Shown here in pieces: positions 43,764 through 52,809 of a DNA stretch of 64,000 bases. The translations under genes were made by a program, and so were the position numbers. The notes beneath the pieces were generated by a model. That model was not told where the DNA came from and searched no databases. It saw nothing but the letters and a program-made list of their open reading frames with translations. Position 1 is the first letter of the stretch. The number at the start of each line of letters is the position of its first letter. The DNA is from Cupriavidus taiwanensis (GTDB taxonomy: Bacteria; Pseudomonadota; Gammaproteobacteria; Burkholderiales; Burkholderiaceae). The DNA lies in assembly GCF_900250075.1 (NCBI RefSeq), contig NZ_LT977071.1:2685901-2749900 (forward strand). The letters run 5' to 3'.

Positions 43764-44789
43764 TCACGAGGTCAGCGTCGCGACCACGTGTTCCCAGCCG
43801 ATGCCGCGCGCCAGCAGCATCTGGCGGCCGGCCACGCCCATCTCGGCGGCCTGCTCCGGACGCGCCGCGATGGCCTCCAGCGTCGCGGCCAGCGCGTCCG
43901 GGTCCGGCGGCACCACCCAGCCGTTTTCCCCGTGCCGCACGAACTCGAGCGGCCCGCCGCCGTCGCTGCAGACCACCACCGGCTTGGCGGACAGCATCGC
44001 CTCGAGCGGCACATAGCCGTAGTCTTCGTCGCGCGCGGGAAAGCACACGGCAAGGGCGCGGGCGTAGAAGTGCAGCTTCTCCTGTTCGCTGATCTCGCCC
44101 AGCAGCGCCACGCGGTGGCCCACGCCCAGCGCCTCGATCCGCTGGCGCAGCATTTCCATCTGGCCGCCGGTGCCGGCCAGCACGATCGACAGGCCGCCAC
44201 GCAGCCGCGCGGCGGCCTCGACCAGCAGCGCCTGGCGCTTGAGCGTCTCAAGCCGGCTCGGCATGAAGATGAACGGCAGCGCCGCTTCGCAGCGGAACTG
44301 CCCCACCAGCGGCGGCGGGTGATAGAGCGGCTCGGCTTCGATCTGGTTGTACTGCCACAGCCGCTGCGCCACGCGCTGCGAGTTGGCAAAGCGCCGGCGG
44401 GTGCGGGCAAGGCTGGCGTTGTCGAAGGCGATCACACGCTCGCGCAGGCGCCGCAGCGGCGGCGTGGCCGCGGCTTCGGCATACAGGTCGTACACGGCGC
44501 GATGCTGGTGCATCACCCACACGTGGTGATCCGGGTGCGCAAGCCCCCAGCCCGGGAACTGCAGGCTGATCACGCGGTCGATCTCGACGCCGTTGGGGCG
44601 ATGCATATCGAGCGCGGCTGCGTGCGCCATGGCCTGCTCCACGGCGTGCTCCGGCCCGAAGCGAAACGGCAGCCGCAGCACCTCGAGCGTGTGCCCGGCC
44701 TCGCGCAGCGCGGCGGCGAGATTGGCGATGTGGTACTCGGCGCCGCCGTGCAGGAACGGCACCAGGTTCGCGGTCAGCAGGATCTTCAC
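43764..44789 (-). CDS. GT4-family glycosyltransferase
   Basis: A 341-residue GT-B enzyme: N-terminal 'KILLTANLVPFLHGGAEYHI', donor-binding lobe with 'FMPSRLETLKRQALLVEAAA', and the E-x7-E region 'DEDYGYVPLEAMLSAKPVVV'. It would transfer an activated sugar to a lipid-linked or glycan acceptor at the cytoplasmic face. GTG 44789 overlaps the methyltransferase stop as GTGA, so translation is coupled. The sequence resembles module one of the neighbouring double glycosyltransferase, suggesting a common origin. Confidence 0.87.
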   Translation of the reverse strand: MKILLTANLVPFLHGGAEYHIANLAAALREAGHTLEVLRLPFRFGPEHAVEQAMAHAAALDMHRPNGVEIDRVISLQFPGWGLAHPDHHVWVMHQHRAVYDLYAEAAATPPLRRLRERVIAFDNASLARTRRRFANSQRVAQRLWQYNQIEAEPLYHPPPLVGQFRCEAALPFIFMPSRLETLKRQALLVEAAARLRGGLSIVLAGTGGQMEMLRQRIEALGVGHRVALLGEISEQEKLHFYARALAVCFPARDEDYGYVPLEAMLSAKPVVVCSDGGGPLEFVRHGENGWVVPPDPDALAATLEAIAARPEQAAEMGVAGRQMLLARGIGWEHVVATLTS

Positions 44790-46384
44790 GGTGCGGCGGC
44801 TTCGTGCGGCGGCGCCGGCGTGGCCTTCGGCAGCAGCGGCTTGCGCGCGATCATGGCGTAGTCCTGCGGTCCGCACAGGTGGCCGTTGACACGTTCGGTC
44901 AAGGGGTCGTCGCCGGGCACCTTGGCCGCTGCCGGATAGGGATTGAGCCGCAGCACCTGCGGCGCCTCGAAGCCGTGGAATGCCAGCAGGAACGACAGCG
45001 ACGTCGGCGTGACCGGATTGCGGTGGGAGAAGTCGTGATAGAAGGTATGGCTGCCCACCAGCAGGTTCTCCGGATTCGGCGTCTCGATCAGGATCGAGCC
45101 GCCCGGCGCCAGCACCCGCGCCGCGTTGGCGATCATCGCGTACAGCACTTCGAAAGGCAGATGCTCGACCACATGGAACGCCGTCACCGCGCCCAGCGCG
45201 GCGGCCGGCATGCGGGCCATGGCCTCAACGCCATCGCAGGCGTCGACCTCCAGGCCGCGGCCGCGGCAGAACGCCACCATGGTGCTGTTGAGATCGACGC
45301 CGCGCGCCGGAATGCCGCGCTCGGCCAGCAGTTCCAGCCATTCGCCGCGTCCGCAGCCGATGTCCAGCACCGGGCCGGGTGCCGCCTTGCGCAGGGCCTC
45401 GATCCAGTCGTCATAGGCGGACAGCTTGCGGCGGATCTCTTCGCGCGAGCCGCGGTTCGCGTTCTCGAAGGCCATGTAATAGGCTTCGATCTGCGCGCGC
45501 AGGTCCGCGCCGGGCGCGGCCTCGCCATGCACGTTGTCGCCACCGCCGTGGTGGGGCAGCAGGCCTGGCACGGGCGGCGCGGTGCGGCGCTCGCCCATGC
45601 GCGACAGGCGCTCATGGGTCAGCTCGGCCGAGAGCTTGTCGAGCTGGTCTTCCAGCACGTCGAGGCGCGCGCGCGCGTCGCGCTGTTCGCGCAGGGCATT
45701 CAGCACGCTGCCCGCGACCGCCTCGATCGGCTTGCGCCAGGCGCGCTGCGCGCGCAGCATGCCGTCGCGTTGCCGCTGCAACGCATCGGCAAGCCAGATC
45801 CCCGCCGCCTCGCGGCTGGCCAGGCGCTGCTCGTAGCGGCCGAAGGCGCGCCGCGCCGGTCCGCCCAGGCCCAGCCGTACCGCGACGCGGGCCGCCAGGT
45901 ACCGTGCCAGCAGTCCGGCGCCGCCGGCCAGCCGTACGCCGCGGCGACGGCCCTCGGCCGAGCCGCGCAGCTGTGCCACGACCCACAGCCGGCTGCCAGT
46001 CAACGCCAGCACCGCCGCGTAGTGCGCGGCGCCGGCTTCGTCGGGCTCGCGTCCCAGCAGCAGGCGGTAGGCCTGCCCGACAAACTCCGCGCGCGGGATC
46101 GACAGCAAATGGACCGGGTGCAGCACACCGTCCGCGCCGGCATAGCCCAGTTCCGGCAGCGCCGGCTCGGGCAGGCTCAGGTAGTCCGCGGACAGCGGAT
46201 CGAGCGCGCTGGCCTTGCCATCGGCCGCGGCGGCCTCGGCGCGCACGCGGGCGACCAGCGCCTCCAGCGCCGCGCGCGCCTGCTCCCGCGCCTGGTCCGC
46301 GCAAGCGGCGTCCGCACCTGGCGCGGGCCCGGCCGGCGCGACCGGTTCAGTGGGCTCGGATGGCGCATATCGCTCATGAAGCAA
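44786..46384 (-). CDS. SAM-dependent methyltransferase with DUF4214-like N-terminal segment
   Basis: A 532-residue protein. TTG 46384 is the start: AAGGAGA lies six bases upstream, and no in-frame ATG exists near. Residues 92-145 contain 'FVGQAYRLLLGREPDEAGAA', the DUF4214 pattern also found twice in the secreted protein at 62961. A helical, coiled-coil-like stretch (about 225-270) precedes the methyltransferase domain with motif I DIGCGRG (341-347) and 'HVVEHLPFEVLYAMI'. In polysaccharide operons with Wzt, such enzymes often cap the growing chain and set its length. It overlaps wzt by 11 bases and the glycosyltransferase gene by 4. Confidence 0.82.
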   Translation of the reverse strand: MLHERYAPSEPTEPVAPAGPAPGADAACADQAREQARAALEALVARVRAEAAAADGKASALDPLSADYLSLPEPALPELGYAGADGVLHPVHLLSIPRAEFVGQAYRLLLGREPDEAGAAHYAAVLALTGSRLWVVAQLRGSAEGRRRGVRLAGGAGLLARYLAARVAVRLGLGGPARRAFGRYEQRLASREAAGIWLADALQRQRDGMLRAQRAWRKPIEAVAGSVLNALREQRDARARLDVLEDQLDKLSAELTHERLSRMGERRTAPPVPGLLPHHGGGDNVHGEAAPGADLRAQIEAYYMAFENANRGSREEIRRKLSAYDDWIEALRKAAPGPVLDIGCGRGEWLELLAERGIPARGVDLNSTMVAFCRGRGLEVDACDGVEAMARMPAAALGAVTAFHVVEHLPFEVLYAMIANAARVLAPGGSILIETPNPENLLVGSHTFYHDFSHRNPVTPTSLSFLLAFHGFEAPQVLRLNPYPAAAKVPGDDPLTERVNGHLCGPQDYAMIARKPLLPKATPAPPHEAAAP

Positions 46385-47654
46385 AGGGAATCTCCTTGTC
46401 GGCACCGGCACCGGCGCGCACGCCCTGCGGCGTCTGGCTGAAGCTGACCGGCAGCTCGCACACCCCGGCGAAGGCGCAGGAACCAAATGCCGACACTTCG
46501 AACTCGAGTGCGTTGTCCAGCCAGTGCTGGCAGTTGTGAAGGTGGGTCAGCTCCGAGTGCACCGCGAGCGTGACCGAATAGCTGCCCGGCGCCAGCCGCA
46601 CCGGGAAATCGAAGCGGCATTCCGACACCGTGCCGCGGCGGAACTCGACCCGGCGCCCCAGCAGTCCGGTATTGGTGCCGAACATGTCCTGGCCGAAGCG
46701 GTCGCGCAGCAGGAAGCCGACGTTCAGCGCCACATTGTCGTCCGAGGCCACGGCAAGCCGCAGGCTGACCGCATCGCCGCAGACAAACTTGCGCGATGCC
46801 CGGCCTTGTCCGTCATGCAGCGTGGCGGCCACGATGCGCGTGCGCCGTTGCCCGTAGTCGCGGTCGCCATCGCCGTCGTCGTCGCGCGCCGTCATCTGCA
46901 TGTCGGCGGGCACCCCGGCGATCAGCCGGAAATAGCGGCTCACGGCCTGCTCCGGCGGGCCGTCGAACAGCAGCCGGCCCGCTTCGAGCACCACCGCGCG
47001 ATTGCAGACCAGCTTGATCGCGTTGACATCGTGCGAGACAAAAAGAATGCCGCCACCCTGCTCCCGGTACTCGCGGATCCTGGCGATGCACTTCTGCTGG
47101 AAGCGGGCATCGCCTACCGACAGCGCTTCGTCGACGACAAAGCAGTCCGGATCCGCGTGAATGGCGATGGCAAAGCCAAGGCGCATCGTCATCCCTGACG
47201 AGTATGTGCGCACCGGGGCATCGATGAACGGCCCCAGCTCGGAGAACGCGATGATGGCATCGCGCTTGCGCCGCACTTCCGCCGCGTCCATGCCCAGCAG
47301 CCGGGCATTGACGTCGATGTTGTCGCGCCCCGACAGGTTGGGATCGAACCCCGTGCCCAGTTCCAGCAGGCCGGTGACCCGGCCCGCATGCCGGACCGTG
47401 CCGGCATCGGGCAGCAGTACCCCGGTGACCAGCTTGAGCAGCGTGGACTTGCCCGCGCCGTTGCGCCCGATCACCCCGACTGCGTCGCCCGGCCGGACTT
47501 CCAGGCTGACGCCATCGAGCGCCTGGTGGTCGCGGTGGCAGGCCCGTCGCAGCAGCGCCTCCCTGAGCCGGTCCGCGGGGGTTGCGTAGAGGCGGAACGC
47601 CTTGCTGACGCGCGTCAGCGCGAGCAGCGGCGCCGTGGATGCAGTGCCCGGCAT
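46374..47654 (-). CDS. wzt: Polysaccharide ABC exporter ATPase (Wzt type)
   Basis: A 426-residue ATPase. The nucleotide-binding half has Walker A GRNGAGKST (63-71), 'TYSSGMTMRLGFAIAI' in place of the classical signature (usual for Wzt/TagH), Walker B 'CFVVDEALSVGD' and 'FVSHDVNAI'. The C-terminal half (about 275-420) is a beta-sandwich-like extension of the kind that recognises the capped end of O-antigen chains. It pairs with the permease whose stop lies one base before ATG 47654; a GTG at 47678 is a less likely start. A downstream methyltransferase supplies a possible cap. Confidence 0.9.
   Translation of the reverse strand: MPGTASTAPLLALTRVSKAFRLYATPADRLREALLRRACHRDHQALDGVSLEVRPGDAVGVIGRNGAGKSTLLKLVTGVLLPDAGTVRHAGRVTGLLELGTGFDPNLSGRDNIDVNARLLGMDAAEVRRKRDAIIAFSELGPFIDAPVRTYSSGMTMRLGFAIAIHADPDCFVVDEALSVGDARFQQKCIARIREYREQGGGILFVSHDVNAIKLVCNRAVVLEAGRLLFDGPPEQAVSRYFRLIAGVPADMQMTARDDDGDGDRDYGQRRTRIVAATLHDGQGRASRKFVCGDAVSLRLAVASDDNVALNVGFLLRDRFGQDMFGTNTGLLGRRVEFRRGTVSECRFDFPVRLAPGSYSVTLAVHSELTHLHNCQHWLDNALEFEVSAFGSCAFAGVCELPVSFSQTPQGVRAGAGADKEIPFAS
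46391..46397 (-). promoter_or_regulatory. Ribosome-binding site that fixes a TTG start
   Basis: AAGGAGA on the minus strand six bases before TTG 46384, inside the end of wzt. It is among the best Shine-Dalgarno sequences in the operon and defines the start of the methyltransferase gene. Confidence 0.65.
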
Positions 47655-47655
47655 G

Positions 47656-48435
47656 TCAGAGCAAGTCCCGTAGTTCACGTTCCAGCCGCCGCTTCATCCA
47701 GCGCGCGGCCAGCAGCAGCGCGGCCGCCAGCAGCGCCAGTGCCGCCAGCGGGGCCGGCGCCGGCAAGCGGCCGCCGAGGATGATGACGTGGACCGCGTCG
47801 ATGGCCCAGTACGCCGGGTTGAGCACCAGCAAGCCGCGCGCCCATGGCGGCAGGATCTCGGGCAGGTAGACCACCGGAGTCATCCAGAATCCGAACTGCA
47901 GCGCGACCACCACGATATGGCGCACGTCCGGCAGGAACACCTCGAGCATGCCGAGCACGATGCCGACACCGTAGGCGAACGCGCCCAGCAGCCCGACCAC
48001 CGCCGGCAGCGCCAGCCAGGCCGGGTTGAACGGAAAGCCGATCACGGCCAGGTAGGCGGCATAGAGCGCCATCGATATGCCGTAGACCACCAGTTCCACC
48101 GCGACCACGTGCAGGGGCATCAGCCCCAGGCTTACCGGTACCTTGCGGATCAGGTGTGCCTTGGCGGTGTAGACCGTGGACAGGCGCGACAGCGTGTTGG
48201 CGAACAGGTTCCACGCCAGCATCCCGCCGATCAGGTACACGGTATAGGCGTAGGGGCTGCCGTCGCTGCCGAGCCGCGCCCGCATCAGGTGCGAGAACAC
48301 GGTACTGAACACGATGATAAGGCACAGCGGGTGGATGATCAGCCAGGCCATGCCGAACAGCTGGCCCTGCTGGCGGTCCACCAGCTCCTGCCGCGCGAAC
48401 AGCAGCATCGTTGAAAGTGCCTCGCGTCTTGCCAT
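47656..48435 (-). CDS. wzm: Polysaccharide ABC exporter permease (Wzm type)
   Basis: A 259-residue ABC-2 type permease with six predicted membrane helices. The N-terminal amphipathic 'LLFARQELVDRQQGQLFGMA' and the segment 'YLIGGMLAWNLFANTLSRLS' are typical of Wzm/KpsM-like exporters of lipid-linked glycans. AAGGA precedes ATG 48435. It starts 34 bases after manC and is followed by wzt after one base, forming the complete exporter. Confidence 0.9.
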   Translation of the reverse strand: MARREALSTMLLFARQELVDRQQGQLFGMAWLIIHPLCLIIVFSTVFSHLMRARLGSDGSPYAYTVYLIGGMLAWNLFANTLSRLSTVYTAKAHLIRKVPVSLGLMPLHVVAVELVVYGISMALYAAYLAVIGFPFNPAWLALPAVVGLLGAFAYGVGIVLGMLEVFLPDVRHIVVVALQFGFWMTPVVYLPEILPPWARGLLVLNPAYWAIDAVHVIILGGRLPAPAPLAALALLAAALLLAARWMKRRLERELRDLL

Positions 48436-48469
48436 GGTCCTTGTTCCCTCGTCTGCGCGACCGGCCACT

Positions 48470-49969
48470 TCAGGCGTGGTGCGCCGAAGCCGGCGCCGTG
48501 CCGGCTTGCGCCGGCGCACGGCCATAGTTGTCCTCGAAGCGCACGATGTCGTCCTCGCCCAGATAGTTGCCGCACTGCACTTCGATCAGCACCAGCTCGC
48601 CGCTGCCGGGGTTGTGCAGCCGGTGCTTCTGTCCCGCGGGAATGTAGGTGGACTGGTTGGCCAGCAGCCGCGCGTGCTGCGTGCCGTTCTCGACCAGCGC
48701 TTCGCCGGACACCACGATCCAGTGCTCGTAGCGATGCGCGTGCAGCTGCAGCGACAGCGACTGGCCGGGCGCGACCACAATGCGCTTGACCTTGAAGCGC
48801 TCGCCCTCCACCAGCACGGAATACGCGCCCCAGGGCCGCCGCACCGTCCGATGGTGCCGGTAGGCGTCATGCCCTTTGCGCTGCAGCGCGGTGACGATGT
48901 GGCGTACATCCTCGGCATGCTCGCGGTGCGCGACCAGCAGCGCGTCCTCGGTGTCGACGATCATCAGGTTGTCCAGGCCGACGGCACCGACCACGCGCTC
49001 GCTGCGGATAAAGCAGCGGCGGGTGTTGTGCAGCACGGCCTCGGCGCTCACGCTGTTGCCCTCGCCATCCTGCGGCAGCAGCGCGCTCACGCTCGACCAC
49101 GAACCGACATCGCTCCAGCGCATGGTGTTGCGCACCACGGCCACGCGCTGGGAGCGCTCCATCAAGGCAAAATCCAGCGACTGGGCGCGCACCGCCTCGA
49201 ACGCCGCCGGGTCAAGCTCGAGCGACAGCTGGTCGCCGGCGCGCAGTTCGCGGCCGCCGCGGACACTGCCGGCGGCCTGGTCGACGATATCCGAGGCGTA
49301 GCGCTGCAGCTCGGCCAGCACGGCGCCGGCCGAGAAGCAGAACATGCCCGAGTTCCACAGGTAGTCGCCGCTGGCCAGGTAGGCCTTGGCCAGCTCCAGC
49401 GCGGGCTTCTCCACGAAGCGGCACGCCAGGTGCGCCGACTCGCCCGCCGCGCCGATGCGCGGCCCGGCCTGGATGTAGCCATAACCGGTTTCCGGCGCGG
49501 TAGGCGCCACGCCGAACGTGGCCAGCCACCCCTGGCGCGCCACCGCCGCCGCCGCCGTCACCGCTTCGACGAAACTCTCCAGCGGCTCGATCAGGTGATC
49601 GGCGGGCAGCACCAGCATCAAGGCATGATCGCCGTGCCGGCGCGCCACCCAGCTCGCTGCCGCGGCAATGGCCGCGGCGGTGTTGCGGCCGACCGGCTCG
49701 AGCAGGAAGCTGCATGGCATGGCTCCCGCGGCGCTGCGCGCGAACGTGTCGCGAGCGAGAAAGTAGATGTCGCGGTTGATGACGGTCACCACCTCCTGCA
49801 CGCCCGGCAGGGCCGCCACGCGGTTGAACGTCTTCTGCAGCAGGCTTTCGCCATCCGCCAGCGTCATCATCGGCTTGGGAAAGGTCTCGCGCGAGACCGG
49901 CCAGAGCCGGGTTCCGGCGCCGCCGGAGATCACCACCGGGACCAGTACCGGCAGGTCAGTGTTGTCCAT
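48470..49969 (-). CDS. manC: Mannose-1-phosphate guanylyltransferase/mannose-6-phosphate isomerase
   Basis: A 499-residue bifunctional enzyme of the ManC/AlgA/XanB type. The N-terminal nucleotidyltransferase has 'GGAGTRLWP' (16-24) and 'FPKP' (30-33) and 'VGRNTAAAIAAAA'; the C-terminal cupin isomerase domain starts near 'RPWGAYSVL' and includes 'QLHAHRYEHWIVVSGEA'. It makes GDP-mannose, the precursor of mannose, rhamnose or fucose units in the glycan exported by Wzm/Wzt. It overlaps the tolC-like gene by 14 bases, so glycan precursor synthesis and type I secretion share one transcript. Confidence 0.93.
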   Translation of the reverse strand: MDNTDLPVLVPVVISGGAGTRLWPVSRETFPKPMMTLADGESLLQKTFNRVAALPGVQEVVTVINRDIYFLARDTFARSAAGAMPCSFLLEPVGRNTAAAIAAAASWVARRHGDHALMLVLPADHLIEPLESFVEAVTAAAAVARQGWLATFGVAPTAPETGYGYIQAGPRIGAAGESAHLACRFVEKPALELAKAYLASGDYLWNSGMFCFSAGAVLAELQRYASDIVDQAAGSVRGGRELRAGDQLSLELDPAAFEAVRAQSLDFALMERSQRVAVVRNTMRWSDVGSWSSVSALLPQDGEGNSVSAEAVLHNTRRCFIRSERVVGAVGLDNLMIVDTEDALLVAHREHAEDVRHIVTALQRKGHDAYRHHRTVRRPWGAYSVLVEGERFKVKRIVVAPGQSLSLQLHAHRYEHWIVVSGEALVENGTQHARLLANQSTYIPAGQKHRLHNPGSGELVLIEVQCGNYLGEDDIVRFEDNYGRAPAQAGTAPASAHHA

Positions 49970-51458
49970 GTCTGGGTTCTCCAAAGGGCTTGGTGATGAC
50001 GGCCGACGCATCCGGGGCGCGGCTTGCTGTTCTGCGCGCTTGCCGCTCGGGCCGCTCGGGCCGCTCCAGCTGTACCGTCGCGGCGTGGCCCGAAAACTGC
50101 GCACTGGCTTCGCGCACGTCCTGCTCGGTAAGCAGGCCCGCCGCAAACCGCAGCCGCAGCCGCGTGACGACGTTGGTATAGCGGGCGCGGGCCAGGTTGC
50201 GGCGCGCGGTATGCAGCTGCTGCTGCGCATTGAGCAGGTCCAGGTTGACGCGCATGCCCGCGGCGATGCTCAGGCGCGTCGCGCGCAGCAGTTCCCGCGC
50301 GGCCTGTTCCGCCTGTTCGTAGGCGCCGACCTTGACCACGCTGCTGAGGGCCAGGTCGAACTGCTTGCGCACTTCGTCCGTGACCTCGGTACGACGCCCG
50401 TCGAACTCCGCCATCGCCTTGCGGTAGCCGGCCTCGGCCTGGCTGACCTGGGCGCTGACGGCACCGCCGCTGAACAGCGGCACGGCCACCTGCAGGCCGA
50501 CGTACGCGGTGTCGTACTTGGTGTTCAGCGTGTTGACGGTTTCCGACTTGTTCTCGCCGTAGCTGGCCACCAGGTCGACCCTGGGCAGGTGGCCGGCACG
50601 CGCGCGGCCGATATCCTGCCGCGCCGCCTCCACGCCGTGCTCGCGCGACTGCAGCTCGGGATTGTTGGCGATGGCGGCATCGGTCCAGTACCCGATATCG
50701 GCCGGCACCGGTCCCAGCGCGCGGAACTCCGGCGACAATGTCGCCAGCAGCCGGTCCTGGCCGCCCTCGCTGGCTCCGAGGATCGCGTCCAGGCGCTTGC
50801 GCGCGGCGGTCAGGCCGTCGCGTGCCTCGATCACCTGCGCCACCGCGAGGTCGAGCCGGGCCTGCGTCTCGACGATGTCGGTGCGCGTACCCTCGCCCTT
50901 GTCGAAGAAGCGGTAGTTCTGTTTCAGCTGTTCCTGCAGCGCGTCGCGCTCCGCTTCGGCCAGTGCGATCACGTCGTAGGCCTCCAGCACCTCGGTGAAG
51001 GCCGTGGTCACGCGCAGCGCCAGTTCCTGGCGCCGGCTGTCGAACAACGCCGCGCTGGCCTGCGACTGCGCTTCGCCCTGGCGGAAGCGCGACCAGTAGT
51101 CCCAGTTGAACAGCGGCTGGCGCAGCTGCACCGCGCCGCTGTAGCTGCGATAGAACTCGGTGGTGGTCTGGTCGCCGAGGCGCGGCCCGGCATAGCGGGT
51201 GATGTCCGAACGGTTGCGCGCCCAGTTGTAGGTGAACTGGATCTGCGGCAACAGGAAGGACCGCCCGATCACGCGGTACTGCTCGCCGGCGGCGGCCTCT
51301 TCGACCGCCGCGCGAAAGCGGGGATCCTGCGCGAGCGCCAGGTGATAGGCATCGAACAGCGACATGGCCTGCGCGGCGGCGCCACCTGGCGCGCACAGCA
51401 GGCAAGCGGCGGCGAGCGTGGCCAGCACGCCGGTTCCAGCACGAACGAGGCGCATCAT
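49956..51458 (-). CDS. TolC-family outer-membrane channel of type I secretion
   Basis: A 500-residue exported protein: signal peptide to about residue 30 ('LLCAPGGAAAQ'), then two OEP repeats of long helices with 'LFDAYHLALAQDPRFRAAVE' and 'GVEAARQDIGRARAGHLPRV', which form the trimeric channel-tunnel. The start 'MMRLVRAG' overlaps the HlyD stop as ATGA. Following the ABC exporter and adaptor, it completes a PrtDEF-like secretion machine. The C-terminal 45 residues are basic, Pro/Arg-rich and likely periplasmic. Confidence 0.9.
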   Translation of the reverse strand: MMRLVRAGTGVLATLAAACLLCAPGGAAAQAMSLFDAYHLALAQDPRFRAAVEEAAAGEQYRVIGRSFLLPQIQFTYNWARNRSDITRYAGPRLGDQTTTEFYRSYSGAVQLRQPLFNWDYWSRFRQGEAQSQASAALFDSRRQELALRVTTAFTEVLEAYDVIALAEAERDALQEQLKQNYRFFDKGEGTRTDIVETQARLDLAVAQVIEARDGLTAARKRLDAILGASEGGQDRLLATLSPEFRALGPVPADIGYWTDAAIANNPELQSREHGVEAARQDIGRARAGHLPRVDLVASYGENKSETVNTLNTKYDTAYVGLQVAVPLFSGGAVSAQVSQAEAGYRKAMAEFDGRRTEVTDEVRKQFDLALSSVVKVGAYEQAEQAARELLRATRLSIAAGMRVNLDLLNAQQQLHTARRNLARARYTNVVTRLRLRFAAGLLTEQDVREASAQFSGHAATVQLERPERPERQARRTASRAPDASAVITKPFGEPRHGQH

Positions 51459-52798
51459 TCCTCCGTCAGCGCCGTTCTCGCGCGATCGGCCACCGGCTTG
51501 AACAGATAGCTCAGCATGGTGCGCTCGCCGGTCTTGATGAAGACTTCCACCGGCATGCCGGGCCGGACCTGGTGGCCGGCGAGCCGGTCCATGCCGTCCG
51601 GCGTCACCTGCGCGCGGATCTTGTAGTACGGCGCGCCCTCTTCTTCGGTCAGGCGGTCCGCCGACACCACCGAGACCGTTGCCGGGATGCGCGGCGTGCG
51701 GCTCTGGTTGAACGCCGTGAACATCAGTTCCACCGGCAGGCCGCTGGTGACCTTGTCGATCAGGTTGACCGGCACCCGCGCCTCGACTTCGAGCGGCTCG
51801 CCGTCCGGCACCACGTCCATCAGCCGGGCGCCGGGCGCGACCACGCCGCCCTGGGTAAAGATGGCCAGCCCCACCACCGAGCCCGACACCGGCGCGCGCA
51901 CCTGCGTGTTGGCGACGTCGAAGTCAAGTCCCTCCAGCCGGCTGCGCAGCATGCGCACATCGCGCTGGGCTTCGCCCAGCAGCGTCCGCACCTCCTTCTG
52001 CTCCTGCTCGCGGCGAAGGCTGGCGCGTATGCGCAGTTCGGTGAGCTGGCTTTGGGTGCGGCCGATGGTGCCAAGATCCGCCGAGATCTCGCCATTGACC
52101 TGCGCGTAGAGGCGCTCGGTGTCGAGCAGACGGTTGCGTGGCATGTAGCCTTCGCGCGCCAGCTCACGCATGTTTTGCAGCTGCTCGCGCAGTGCGGCCA
52201 GCTGCTGCTGCTTGTTCTGGCGCGCATCGCGCAGCCCGCTCAGCTGTGATTGCAGCCCGGTGATGCCCTCGGCAATGGTGCCAAGCTCCTTCTGCAAGGC
52301 CTGCCGGCGCGAGGCAAAGAGTTGCCGCTGCACGGCGATCACCTCGGCCACGCCCGGATCCGATGCCGCCTCGCGACCGATCTCGCCGAAGTCGATGTCG
52401 GCAAGGCCGTCGCGCTCCGCCAGCAGGCGCACCTCGACCGCACGCGCGGTGAGCAGCTGCGCACGCGTCGCCTCGGCCTGCGCGCGCGCCTGCGTATGGT
52501 TCATGGTGACGAGGACCTGCCCGGTCCTGACCTTGTCGCCGTCCCTGACCAGGATCTTCTCGACAATGCCGCCGCTCGGGTGCTGGACCACCTTGCGGTT
52601 GCCCGAGACGATGACGGTACCCGCCACCGGCACGCCCTTGTCCAGCGGCGCCAGCGCCGCCCACAACAGGAAGCCTCCCAGCCCGGCGGCGATGACGGTC
52701 CAGCCGATGCGGCTGTAGCGGCGCGCGGGAACCGCGGGCGCAGATGGCTGCGCGGCGGCGACGGCCGGCGGCAGCGACGATGCATGATCGAAAGGCAT
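51455..52798 (-). CDS. HlyD-family periplasmic adaptor of type I secretion
   Basis: A 447-residue membrane fusion protein: short cytoplasmic N-terminus, one membrane helix (about 31-52), a lipoyl half-motif 'VVQHPSGGIVEKILVRDGD', a long coiled coil (about 110-290), the second half 'TQVRAPVSGSVVGLAIFTQG' and a beta-barrel domain with 'VEVFIKTGERTMLSYLFKP', a C-terminus typical of PrtE/HlyD adaptors. It bridges the inner-membrane ABC exporter and the TolC-like channel. It starts 11 bases after the exporter gene and overlaps the TolC-like gene by 4 bases. Confidence 0.92.
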   Translation of the reverse strand: MPFDHASSLPPAVAAAQPSAPAVPARRYSRIGWTVIAAGLGGFLLWAALAPLDKGVPVAGTVIVSGNRKVVQHPSGGIVEKILVRDGDKVRTGQVLVTMNHTQARAQAEATRAQLLTARAVEVRLLAERDGLADIDFGEIGREAASDPGVAEVIAVQRQLFASRRQALQKELGTIAEGITGLQSQLSGLRDARQNKQQQLAALREQLQNMRELAREGYMPRNRLLDTERLYAQVNGEISADLGTIGRTQSQLTELRIRASLRREQEQKEVRTLLGEAQRDVRMLRSRLEGLDFDVANTQVRAPVSGSVVGLAIFTQGGVVAPGARLMDVVPDGEPLEVEARVPVNLIDKVTSGLPVELMFTAFNQSRTPRIPATVSVVSADRLTEEEGAPYYKIRAQVTPDGMDRLAGHQVRPGMPVEVFIKTGERTMLSYLFKPVADRARTALTEE

Positions 52799-52809
52799 GG
52801 CGATTCAGG

